DNA from: Saprospira grandis DSM 2844
GTDB taxonomy: Bacteria; Bacteroidota; Bacteroidia; Chitinophagales; Saprospiraceae
Direction of reading: 5' to 3'
Assembly: GCF_000275825.1 (NCBI RefSeq)
Contig: NZ_JH719942.1
Coordinates: forward strand, 2,176,212-2,240,211
Length of the DNA stretch: 64,000 nucleotides
A model generated the notes under the pieces. That model ran no database searches. It was not told where the DNA came from and saw nothing but the letters and a program-made list of their open reading frames with translations. Positions 44,304-51,565 of this stretch are shown in pieces; the stretch's first letter is position 1; each line of letters begins with the position of its first letter. Position numbers and translations under genes: made by a program.

Positions 44304-44909
44304 TTAATTAAAGCAAAAGCCCTTATAGACGGCCTTTTGTTGCATCAGTAATAGGCCCAACTGCTTGACTTCATAGTGGAGTAGGGCTTTGCGGGCCTTG
44401 CTATTGGGAGGCAATTGCAGATAGTGTAGTTTGGCCTTATCTTGAATGGGGAGTTGGCTGAGCAGGTCAAACTCGCCCATATCATTTTGTAGGGATAGCG
44501 GAAGTGCTATGGGGTGTTGGGCTTTGAGCAGGCGAAGCTGTTGCATTAGCCAGTGGTCCTGAATGCGGGTATTTTGGGCATTGAGGACTTGAACTTGGCC
44601 GCCGGGATAGGGGTTGTCTAGCCATTTTGGGCTATAGTTATCCAATTGGATGAGGTCAATGACTTCGAGGTAGATATCGGCACGGCCATCTGGATGGGTC
44701 TTAATAATAGACTTTAGGCGGGCTAGGCAGCCTAATTGACCAGCTTGGGCGGGTTCCTCTATAGTGCAGGGAATACCGACAAGTGGCTGCTCTCCGGTTT
44801 TGAGGTCCTCTAGTAATTTGCGGTAGCGGGGCTCAAAAATATGGAGTTCGAGTAGTTCGCCGGGCATTTTGATTAGGGGGAGGGGGAAGAGTGGCAGCGT
44901 TTGAAGCAT
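44304..44909 (-). CDS. Lon N-terminal (substrate-binding) domain protein
   Basis: 201 residues. It begins LQTLPLFPLPLIKMPGELLE, LHIFEPRYRKLLED, the signature of the stand-alone LON/PUA-like domain family, without the AAA or protease parts of Lon. A second half of helices follows (LLMQQLRLLKAQHP-type region). The family's job is not settled; it may bind substrates or peptides. Length is normal for this group. The single gene is flanked by terminators on both sides. Confidence 0.88.
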   Translation of the reverse strand: MLQTLPLFPLPLIKMPGELLELHIFEPRYRKLLEDLKTGEQPLVGIPCTIEEPAQAGQLGCLARLKSIIKTHPDGRADIYLEVIDLIQLDNYSPKWLDNPYPGGQVQVLNAQNTRIQDHWLMQQLRLLKAQHPIALPLSLQNDMGEFDLLSQLPIQDKAKLHYLQLPPNSKARKALLHYEVKQLGLLLMQQKAVYKGFCFN

Positions 44910-44987
44910 AGGCGGTTTTATTTATAGTAACATCATAAAGGTAAAAACAGTTGAGCAGTATGTTTGTGAGCCGAGTAGGCTAGGGGT

Positions 44988-45022
44988 AAAAAAGGGGACA
45001 AAACCAAAGTTTTGTCCCCTTT
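44988..45022 (-). terminator. Terminator of the acyl-CoA ligase/lipoprotein transcript
   Basis: A perfect 14-bp stem (AAAGGGGACAAAAC / GTTTTGTCCCCTTT), CAAA loop; on the minus strand it ends in TTTTTT. It lies beyond the family-A repeat at 45065, so that repeat should be within the 3' UTR. Confidence 0.85.
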
Positions 45023-45064
45023 AGGGCCGGAGCAGATTGCTTGGCATGAAAAAGAGAGATGAGC

Positions 45065-45196
45065 GGCCTAGCGATGTGGAGGGGTGGCCGCAGGCCAGAC
45101 CGAGCAAAAACTTGTTTTTTGCGAAGGGCCGAGCGAAGAGCGAGCCCCGCAACGTAGCGCCCTGAGGCCCTTTGGGCCGCAGGGGAGGCCCCAAAA
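45065..45196 (-). repeat. Family-A element, type 1 (copy 17)
   Basis: Minus strand: TTTTTTGGGGCCTCCCC, stem TGCGGCCC-AAA-GGGCC, GGGCGCTACG, core, middle stem GCAAAAAACAAG...TTTTTGC, GGTCTGGCC-TGC-GGCCA, CACATCGCTAGGCC. The GGGGCC end is about 14 bp from the lipoprotein stop. Confidence 0.9.
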
Positions 45197-45207
45197 AAGG
45201 ACCTTAT

Positions 45208-45636
45208 TTAAAAGCGTTCCCAGCTTTGTCTGTTGCCATTGCCGTTGCCAGCGACCTTAATATTGAGGTAAAGATAATCTGTAGGGCCACTTTTATCGAG
45301 CGTCATGGTTGCATCATAAAACTCATTATTGCTGCCTTTATCTTGGTAGTTAAAATTGGGGCCATCGGAGGGGCGGATACGGCGCCATTTTCGTTGGCCG
45401 AGTAAAAAATAGGAAGTATTGCCATTGGTGGCCCGGATAAAAGCGTTGCTGCTATCCACCTCTACCTCCATAGCATCTAGGCTTGGTTTATTGCTATCGA
45501 TTCGGCGCCAATTTCCGGCCAAGTCTTCGAGGCTATAGAGTGGGTCTGTGCTAGAAGACTGGCAGGCGGCAAGGCTGAGGAGCAATAGGCTGAGGAGGAG
45601 TAATTTACTGATAAAGTTTTTCGATAGCATCTTCAT
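45208..45636 (-). CDS. Small lipoprotein of unknown function
   Basis: 142 residues (140 if the ATG at 45630 is used). Lipoprotein signal peptide with lipobox LAAC at about residues 22-25 (SLLLLSLAACQSSST). The mature part has a lipocalin-like opening, SLEDLAGNWRRIDSN, followed by alternating beta strands. It resembles the small beta-barrel lipoproteins common in Bacteroidota, but I cannot assign a family. The 5' end overlaps the acyl-CoA ligase gene by 32 bp, so it is co-transcribed with it. Confidence 0.72.
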   Translation of the reverse strand: MKMLSKNFISKLLLLSLLLLSLAACQSSSTDPLYSLEDLAGNWRRIDSNKPSLDAMEVEVDSSNAFIRATNGNTSYFLLGQRKWRRIRPSDGPNFNYQDKGSNNEFYDATMTLDKSGPTDYLYLNIKVAGNGNGNRQSWERF

Positions 45637-47428
45637 AATTGGCTAAAATGACTCTTCTTTTGAGTTTCATGGTGGGGGTGAGTTCTCCTGTTTCTACGCC
45701 CCATGCTGTAGGGACCAGATGAAACTTTTTGATTTGTTCGACCTTAGAGAAGCGGGGGTTATAGCGGTTGATTACGGCTTGGAAGTAAGCGAGGACCTTA
45801 GGGTTAGTGATCACCTCTTCGGGCTTGCTCCAGGCAATATTTTTGTCTTGGCACCAATTCTTGAGGCTTTCAAAATTGGGTTGAATAAGGGCTGAGACAA
45901 ACTTGCGTTTTTCGCCAACCACCATCACCTGCTCTACCAAAAGATCTTCTTTGAGCGTGCTTTCGATAGGGGTGGGGGCGACATATTTTCCGCCAGAAGT
46001 TTTGAGTAGTTCTTTTTTGCGGTCGGTAATTTTGAGGAATTTGATGCCTTTTTTGTTTTCTACAATTTTGCCGATATCGCCAGTGAGGAACCAGCCTTCA
46101 TCATTAAAGACCTCGGCGGTTTTATCTTCTTTGCGGTAGTAGCCCATCATGACGGAATTTCCTTTGACTAGGACCTCGCCTTCGTTGGGGCCATAGCTAT
46201 CGTCTTGGTCAATTTTGACCTGCACACTAGGGAGAATAGGGCCAACGCTACCGATCATGGCTTGGTAGGGTTCAAAAATATTGATAGAAATAGCGGGTGA
46301 GGTTTCGGTCAGGCCATAGCCTTCACGGATAGGGACGCCCACAGCGGAGAAGAGTTGTGTCATGCGAGGGGGGCAGGCGGCGGCGCCTGTTACAATTCCT
46401 TTCAAGCGGCCACCGAGGCGTTCTCTAACCTTAGAAAAGACTAGTTTATCGGCAATCTTCCATTTGATGGCTTCTAGGCCGGCGGCCTGCCAATCGAAGT
46501 CATATTTTTCGGTTAGTCCGAGGGCCCAATTAAATATTTTTTCTTTGAGGCCGCCTTCGGCTTGGACCTTCAGCATCATTTTCTCATAGACCTTTTCGAG
46601 TAGTCGGGGGACGGTAGTAAAGAAATGGGGGCGGATATCCTGTAGGGTTTCCGAGAGTGTATCGAGGTCTTTAGCATAGAAAACCTGGGCTCCTTTGGCC
46701 ATATAGCTATAGGTAACGGTTCGTTCAAAGACATGGCAGATTGGCAGGAAGCTCAGGGCGATATCTTGGGGTTGTAGGGGGATAAAGGGGAGTACATCAC
46801 GGACATTGGTGGCAATGTTATTATGGCTGAGCATTACGCCCTTGGGTTTGCCTGTGGTTCCGGAGGTATAAATAATTGTTGCTAGATCTTCGGCTTTAAT
46901 TTTATCTTTATGGGCTTGGATAATGTCCATATTGGGATGTTCGCCCCAGATATGCTCCCAGAAACTAACCTCTTGGCCATTGGCGTCTACTTGTCCTTGG
47001 GCATCGGCCTCATCAAAGGTAAAGATGGCTTGAAGAGAGGGGATATCACTTTGGGCGGTACGGACCTTATCGAGGAGGTCGCCATGGCCAACAAAGGCAT
47101 ACTTAATGGTAGCGTCATTAAAGATATAGACATAATCATCGGGGCTAATGGTAGGGTAGACGGGAACGTTAATCACGCCAATTTGCTGCATACCAAGATC
47201 CATGATATTCCACTCTGGGCGGTTATTATAAGAAATCAGGGCAATTTTATCGCCGGGTTTCATGCCCATTTGCAAGAGTCCCCAGCTCACTTTATTGATG
47301 AGCTCTAGCACTTTTTCTGTGCTATAGTAGTACTTTTTGCCACTAATATGTTGTCCTCCTATTGCTTTGGGGAGGGGATAATGGGCAGCTTGATAATAAG
47401 GGATATCAAAAAGACGACGAATTTCCAT
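45605..47428 (-). CDS. Long-chain fatty acid-CoA ligase (AMP-forming)
   Basis: 607 residues of the ANL superfamily. P-loop motif IIYTSGTTGKPKGVMLSH at about 187-204, the GYGLTETSP motif near 370, GWFLTGDIG near 440, and the C-terminal hinge ITDRKKELLKTSGGKYVAP near 465. The size and the RLLEKVYEKM segment match eukaryote-like/FadD15-type long-chain ligases of Bacteroidota. It adenylates fatty acids and transfers them to CoA at the inner face of the membrane. The start codon ATG (MEIRRLFD) fits the family. Confidence 0.95.
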   Translation of the reverse strand: MEIRRLFDIPYYQAAHYPLPKAIGGQHISGKKYYYSTEKVLELINKVSWGLLQMGMKPGDKIALISYNNRPEWNIMDLGMQQIGVINVPVYPTISPDDYVYIFNDATIKYAFVGHGDLLDKVRTAQSDIPSLQAIFTFDEADAQGQVDANGQEVSFWEHIWGEHPNMDIIQAHKDKIKAEDLATIIYTSGTTGKPKGVMLSHNNIATNVRDVLPFIPLQPQDIALSFLPICHVFERTVTYSYMAKGAQVFYAKDLDTLSETLQDIRPHFFTTVPRLLEKVYEKMMLKVQAEGGLKEKIFNWALGLTEKYDFDWQAAGLEAIKWKIADKLVFSKVRERLGGRLKGIVTGAAACPPRMTQLFSAVGVPIREGYGLTETSPAISINIFEPYQAMIGSVGPILPSVQVKIDQDDSYGPNEGEVLVKGNSVMMGYYRKEDKTAEVFNDEGWFLTGDIGKIVENKKGIKFLKITDRKKELLKTSGGKYVAPTPIESTLKEDLLVEQVMVVGEKRKFVSALIQPNFESLKNWCQDKNIAWSKPEEVITNPKVLAYFQAVINRYNPRFSKVEQIKKFHLVPTAWGVETGELTPTMKLKRRVILANYEDAIEKLYQ

Positions 47429-47561
47429 AAGGTTGATTATTTTTGGCCTAGAGCGATAAAACGCATACTAAATCATGGCTTGAATGTAACAATTTGGGCC
47501 TTTTGGCTTTCTTGTTTGGAGCGGGTAGCTTTAAGGCTGCTGTTCTAAATTTAGAAAATAT

Positions 47562-47617
47562 CTTAGATATAAATATCCTTGCTTGCAAAATTATCTTAAA
47601 AATATATTATATCTAAG
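47562..47617. promoter_or_regulatory. Inverted repeat in the divergent region before the MtfA-like gene
   Basis: CTTAGATATAA (47562-47572) and TTATATCTAAG (47607-47617) are a perfect 11-bp inverted repeat 34 nt apart, in an A+T-rich stretch between the divergent acyl-CoA ligase and MtfA-like genes. A palindrome TTCTAAATTTAGAA lies at 47543-47556. It may be an operator pair; no regulator is adjacent. Confidence 0.45.
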
Positions 47618-47661
47618 CTACTATATGAAAATATAATTTGGTCCACTAGCATCTTATTCTT

Positions 47662-48585
47662 ATGCCTATTTTAGTACTTCTGCTGATTCCCTCAGGTATT
47701 GGCACCTTAATTTTTGCCTATCTACTGCTCAATGACTTAATTGTTGATGAGTGGAAATGGCTGGGGGCGATTCCCTTAGGAATTTTTGTTGGCACCTACT
47801 TGATTCGTAGAGGAATTTACGAATGGTGGGCGGTAAAGCACCCTCCTGGCTTGGCCAAGGTAGAGCAAGATATTCTGGGGCAATTCTTTCCTTATTACCG
47901 AAATTTGGGGGCAGAGCACAAGCGTTTTTTTGAGCAGCGCTTGAGCATTTTTAGAATGCAAAAGCAGTTTCAGATGAGGGGCGCAGATAAGCTCCCTGGT
48001 GATATACAGTTATTGGTTTCTGCTCGGGCCATTCAGATGACAATGGGCAAGACTTTCAAGAAGGAGTTCTTTCCTAAATTGGGGATGATTGTTCTTTTCC
48101 CCAGAACCTTCATTACGCCTAAAATTAATGAGAAGATCCATGCGGTAGAATTTGAGGAGGAAGAGCCATTTAGCAGCTTGTTCATTTCTGTCAATATGTT
48201 TATCCGAGGACTAAAAGCGCCGCATCAGTATTATGATGTTTGTTTGTATGGCTTTGCCAAAGCCTTTAAGGCCGAGCATCATATTCATGATGAAGATTTA
48301 CCGATAGGGGACCGTATGGACTTTTTGGCTCGGCTGCATGTTTTGCGTCAGTTTAAGGTGGGCTATAGCCTAGAGTATACAGCTTTGCCAGACTTTGAGC
48401 TCTTTGAGTTGGCTTCTGAGCACTTTTTTACTTACCCTGAGGCCTTTAAGGGAGAGTTTCCGGAGGTCTATGAGTTTTTGGTAAAAACCTATGGACAGGA
48501 TCCCCTCAGTTTTAGTGCACCAGCTTTACAAGATGGGGCGGGCAACTCTGCCCTAGCCGAAGAGGAAGATGACGATCTAAATTAA
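47662..48585 (+). CDS. MtfA-like (M90) protein lacking the HExxH motif
   Basis: 307 residues. An N-terminal membrane hairpin (about 2-50) is followed by an MtfA-like domain: LGAEHKRFFEQRLSIFRMQK, then LLVSARAIQMTMG, and FFTYPEAFKGEFPEVYEFLV, KTYGQDPLSF near the C-terminus, which closely parallel MtfA. Where MtfA has the zinc motif HEFAHQ, this protein reads LYGFAKAF (about 195-202), so both His and the Glu are lost. MtfA is a peptidase that interacts with Mlc in enterobacteria; this homologue is unlikely to be active as a zinc peptidase. 12 bp before cysQ, likely in one transcript. Confidence 0.75.
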   Translation: MPILVLLLIPSGIGTLIFAYLLLNDLIVDEWKWLGAIPLGIFVGTYLIRRGIYEWWAVKHPPGLAKVEQDILGQFFPYYRNLGAEHKRFFEQRLSIFRMQKQFQMRGADKLPGDIQLLVSARAIQMTMGKTFKKEFFPKLGMIVLFPRTFITPKINEKIHAVEFEEEEPFSSLFISVNMFIRGLKAPHQYYDVCLYGFAKAFKAEHHIHDEDLPIGDRMDFLARLHVLRQFKVGYSLEYTALPDFELFELASEHFFTYPEAFKGEFPEVYEFLVKTYGQDPLSFSAPALQDGAGNSALAEEEDDDLN

Positions 48586-48597
48586 ACGATAGAGAAA

Positions 48598-49389
48598 ATG
48601 ATTTCGCTAAGCCTTTCTGATATCCAGCTGATTCAAAAAATTGCCGAAGAGGCAGGGCAAGCTATTGTGCAAGTCTATGAGCAGCCAACAGCCAATTGGC
48701 AGCTAGAACAAAAAGCAGATGATAGCCCTTTGACCTTGGCGGATCAGCGCTCGAATGCCATTATTTGCCAGGCCTTGGCTTGCCATTGGCCCGAGATTCC
48801 AATCATCTCGGAAGAAGAGCAGATAGCGCCCTATGAGGAGCGCAAAAATTACCGCTATTGTTGGCTGATCGATCCTTTGGATGGCACTCGAGAGTTTGTT
48901 AACCGAAATGGAGAGTTTGCCATCAATATCGCTTTGGTTAAAGGGGGAGAGGTCGTTTTTGGCTTGCTCTATGCCCCCCTAACTCAGTCTTTATATTGGG
49001 CGCAAAAAGGAGCAGGGGCTTTTGTGGTAGAAGAAGGCAAGAATAAACGGATTTGGGCCAGCAGTTTCTCTTTTGAACAGAAGGGCTTGCGGGTTTTGGG
49101 CTCTCGCTCACATCTTCGACCCGCCACAACGGCCTATATTCAGTCTCTAAATCAGCCGCAATTTATGGCCAAAGGCAGCGCTCTGAAGTTTATGGCCCTG
49201 GCCCAAGGCCAAGCCGATATTTACCCCCGCTTAGGCCCCACTATGGAGTGGGATACTGCCGCCCCTCAAATTATTCTAGAAGAAGCTGGGGGCCAAATTC
49301 TCGATTGGGAGAGCCAAAACCCTCTGCGCTACAATAAGGCCGATTTGCATAATCCGCATTTTATGGCCCAAGGAAAAGAAGAGCAATAA
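48598..49389 (+). CDS. cysQ: 3'(2'),5'-bisphosphate nucleotidase, CysQ-type
   Basis: 263 residues of the inositol monophosphatase superfamily. Metal-binding motifs: ISEEEQ near 79-84, WLIDPLDGTREFVNRNGEFA near 91-110 (DPLDGT with CysQ-type TREF), and WDTAAPQIILEEAGG near 220-234. CysQ removes the 3' phosphate of PAP from sulfate assimilation; some homologues act on inositol phosphates. Length and motif order are as in E. coli CysQ. It follows the MtfA-like gene and ends in its own terminator. Confidence 0.92.
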   Translation: MISLSLSDIQLIQKIAEEAGQAIVQVYEQPTANWQLEQKADDSPLTLADQRSNAIICQALACHWPEIPIISEEEQIAPYEERKNYRYCWLIDPLDGTREFVNRNGEFAINIALVKGGEVVFGLLYAPLTQSLYWAQKGAGAFVVEEGKNKRIWASSFSFEQKGLRVLGSRSHLRPATTAYIQSLNQPQFMAKGSALKFMALAQGQADIYPRLGPTMEWDTAAPQIILEEAGGQILDWESQNPLRYNKADLHNPHFMAQGKEEQ

Positions 49390-49403
49390 GCAGCACAAAA
49401 AAA

Positions 49404-49437
49404 AGCCCTAGTTCGCTAAAGAACTAGGGCTAAAATT
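49404..49437. terminator. Terminator between cysQ and the convergent secreted-protein gene
   Basis: A perfect 11-bp stem (AGCCCTAGTTC / GAACTAGGGCT), GCTAAA loop; A-run on the left (minus-strand T-run), AAAATTT on the right. Confidence 0.8.
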
Positions 49438-49455
49438 TAGCGTCTATATAATAAC

Positions 49456-50013
49456 TTACTCAATCTCAATGATCTCGTCACCAATTTTGATATCTCCAGT
49501 TTTGAGCTCAATCTGAGCATCAGACTTAAGTGTTGTTTTTAGAACAGGCTTGATTACGATGACAGTCTCAATGTTGCGCTTCATGTTACCACGAGCAGCT
49601 AGACCCGCATCAGGCATGAGACGGTTTTCGCTAAGTACATAGTAACCAGGTGTTTTTACATTGAAGTTGATCACTTCTTCCAACAACTTGCCACGAACAG
49701 TAACCTGCTTTTCCATTTTAGGCGCATTCACATAGAAAACACCATCTTCTGTGCGACCTTCGAGCTCATAACGGCCCGCTTTTACCAATTGCTCCAATAC
49801 AGAAACAGGCATATTAGAAATAACTTCAATTTCTACACGCATTCCTTTCTGATCCCAAGGTTCCGAGCCAATGCTGGCATTTTTGGTTTCAAAAACTACT
49901 TCCGAGCTTTCTTCAGGCATTAGAGTTTTTACTAAAGTTTTTTCGCTATTGTCTTGGGCCTGAACCAAAAAAGCAAAAGACATAAATAGAGCAATAAAGG
50001 CAGAGATTCTCAT
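49456..50013 (-). CDS. Secreted protein of unknown function, paralogue B of a tandem pair
   Basis: 185 residues from ATG 50013 (a longer frame would place residues before the signal peptide). Signal peptide about 1-20 (MRISAFIALFMSFAFLVQAQ). The mature part starts with KTLVKTLMPEESSEVVFE and has the segments EPWDQKGMRVEIEVISNMP, LEQLVKAGRYELEGR, and LLEEVINFNVKTPGYYVLSE, which line up with the upstream paralogue. The second half has further beta strands (TVIVIKPVLKTTLKSDAQIE). No known domain. Likely periplasmic or surface-associated. Confidence 0.72.
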   Translation of the reverse strand: MRISAFIALFMSFAFLVQAQDNSEKTLVKTLMPEESSEVVFETKNASIGSEPWDQKGMRVEIEVISNMPVSVLEQLVKAGRYELEGRTEDGVFYVNAPKMEKQVTVRGKLLEEVINFNVKTPGYYVLSENRLMPDAGLAARGNMKRNIETVIVIKPVLKTTLKSDAQIELKTGDIKIGDEIIEIE

Positions 50014-50060
50014 GATTGTGTGTTTTGTAATCAAAATAAAAATAAGGCGAGAGAAAATGG

Positions 50061-50801
50061 CTATCTGTAGTCGAGTTCGTCTTCTACCAAAATCCAAATT
50101 CCTCCATATTGACTTTTAAATTCTTCAGCAGTCATGTTAGGCTGCATCGTCCCACGACGGCTAGCCCCAACAGGCTCCTCCTCAGATAGACCATGCACGC
50201 GGCTTTTGGTCTTTTCATTCTTCTTCTTGAAGCGCTCTTTCATATTGGCTTTGGCGGATGATTGCTCATTCACGCCAGTCCAAACAAATTCTACTTCCAC
50301 TTTGTCCTCAATGTCTTCCTTAATCTGACGCATCTTTTTCAAGGCGGCCTGATTCCCTCTGGCATTAACCACCAAAGCCGGATCTAGCTTTTTCTTAATG
50401 GTTTTTCCTTCTTTCTGAAAGTAGCCGGGCGTTTGTACCGATACAAAAATTTGCTCCTCCAATAACAAGTTACCAACCGTAATCATCTTATCCAAATTTG
50501 GCATCGTGATATAGTAGGTGTCCCCATCCAATAAACCTTGCATTTCATAACGACCCGCCTTGAGCAACTCTTTCATGATTGATTCTGGATAATTAGAGTG
50601 AACCAAAAGACGAATACGCAAGCTGCCCTGCTCCCAAGGCTCTAGGTCTAACTCTTCAAAGTTAAACTTAAAGCTGATGTTTTCAGCACCCTCTGGGTCC
50701 AAAGTCTTAATCAGGTTTTTTTCCGTTGCCTGAGTTTTCTGCGCTTGTACTGCACTAAAACCAAAACTTAGGAAAAGAAATAGAAATGCTAATTTTTGCA
50801 T
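50061..50801 (-). CDS. Secreted protein of unknown function, paralogue A of a tandem pair
   Basis: 246 residues. Signal peptide about 1-20 (ends AVQAQ). KNLIKTLDPEGAENISFKF, LEPWEQGSLRIRLLVHSNYP, LLKAGRYEMQG, and LLLEEQIFVSVQTPGYF match the downstream protein, so the two arose by duplication. Paralogue A has an extra basic, low-complexity C-terminal stretch (SSAKANMKERFKKKNEKTKS) and then a short tail with PNMTAEEFKSQYGGIW. The genes are 47 bp apart and probably one operon. Function unknown. Confidence 0.72.
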   Translation of the reverse strand: MQKLAFLFLFLSFGFSAVQAQKTQATEKNLIKTLDPEGAENISFKFNFEELDLEPWEQGSLRIRLLVHSNYPESIMKELLKAGRYEMQGLLDGDTYYITMPNLDKMITVGNLLLEEQIFVSVQTPGYFQKEGKTIKKKLDPALVVNARGNQAALKKMRQIKEDIEDKVEVEFVWTGVNEQSSAKANMKERFKKKNEKTKSRVHGLSEEEPVGASRRGTMQPNMTAEEFKSQYGGIWILVEDELDYR

Positions 50802-50946
50802 GTATATAAAGATAAAAGTTGGTGATGAATAAATGAAGGGCTTGTCTTGTATTGGTTTTTTTTATTGGGCAAACTACTTGCCAAGCTGCCTTTTATCCCT
50901 CCGCTTTTTATTCTTTTACGCAATTCTTCTCCAAAAGATTGTTTTT

Positions 50947-51390
50947 CTACAAAAATATTTCTGTCAAGGAGATATTTTTTTGCCGCTCTTCTCCCGCTTC
51001 CCAAAGGTCTACAATGGCTTTTTTAGGCCCCTCTGTTACCTTGATGTTTTTGCCAGTCCCCAATTTGCGAACTAAGATTGCATTCATTTTGGGCAAGACA
51101 ATATCCCACTTAATAAAGGGCCGCAGAAGGGACGGAATCTTCCTGAGCTGCTGCTGTATGGCCTCGTCTTGCAGCAGCTGCTGAGCGGTCATCCGCACCA
51201 AGTTTTCTCCCGCCAAATTACGCAGACAAACAAAGGGCAGGCCCTGCTCTACCTCCACCCACATATATAGGTCGGGGTCCCCAAATTGCTTTTTCCGATA
51301 AATTAAAGCCTCATTCAATTCCTCTTGGGCCTTCCCAAAGACCATGTCCAAAACTTTGGGGTTCTTCAAAGGGTTGCTAAATAGTCCCAT
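50947..51390 (-). CDS. Protein of unknown function
   Basis: 147 residues from ATG 51390 (MGLFSNPLKNPKVLDMVF); the open frame runs further upstream through the family-A repeat but that part is not credible protein. Helical N-terminal half (FGKAQEELNEALIYRKKQFG), then a compact region with VEVEQGLPFVCLRNLAGENL, a helix LQDEAIQQQLRKIPSLLRPF and a basic strand region near 105-130. No signal peptide, membrane segment or recognised motif. Confidence 0.6.
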   Translation of the reverse strand: MGLFSNPLKNPKVLDMVFGKAQEELNEALIYRKKQFGDPDLYMWVEVEQGLPFVCLRNLAGENLVRMTAQQLLQDEAIQQQLRKIPSLLRPFIKWDIVLPKMNAILVRKLGTGKNIKVTEGPKKAIVDLWEAGEERQKNISLTEIFL

Positions 51391-51412
51391 CTGTTTTTGT
51401 TTTATGTTGTTT

Positions 51413-51552
51413 TTTTTGGGGCCTGCCGCCTTCGGCGGCCGGGCCCTTGCATGGCTCGCAGGTCTGCTCGGCCCTGCGCGGGCTGCGCCCGCTGGGTCTG
51501 CGGCTGCGCCGCACCATTTCAGGCCCCTAGGCCTGCGGGCGCTCCGCGCCCT
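51413..51552 (+). repeat. Family-A element, type 1 variant (copy 18)
   Basis: TTTTTTTTGGGGCCTGCCGCC, TTC, GGCGGC stem, CTCGCAGGTCTGCTCGGCCC, middle stem GCGGGC-TGC-GCCCGC, TCTGCGGC-TGC-GCCGCA, end TTTCAGGCCCCTAGGCC, then GGGCGC/GCGCCC stem. The GCGCTACG linker is replaced by GGGCCCTTGCATGG. It is directly upstream of the 147-residue protein gene. Confidence 0.88.
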
Positions 51553-51565
51553 GTCCACCGCAAAA

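Noticed and set aside
51391..51558. N-terminal extension of the 147-residue protein
   Set aside because: It is the translation of family-A copy 18.
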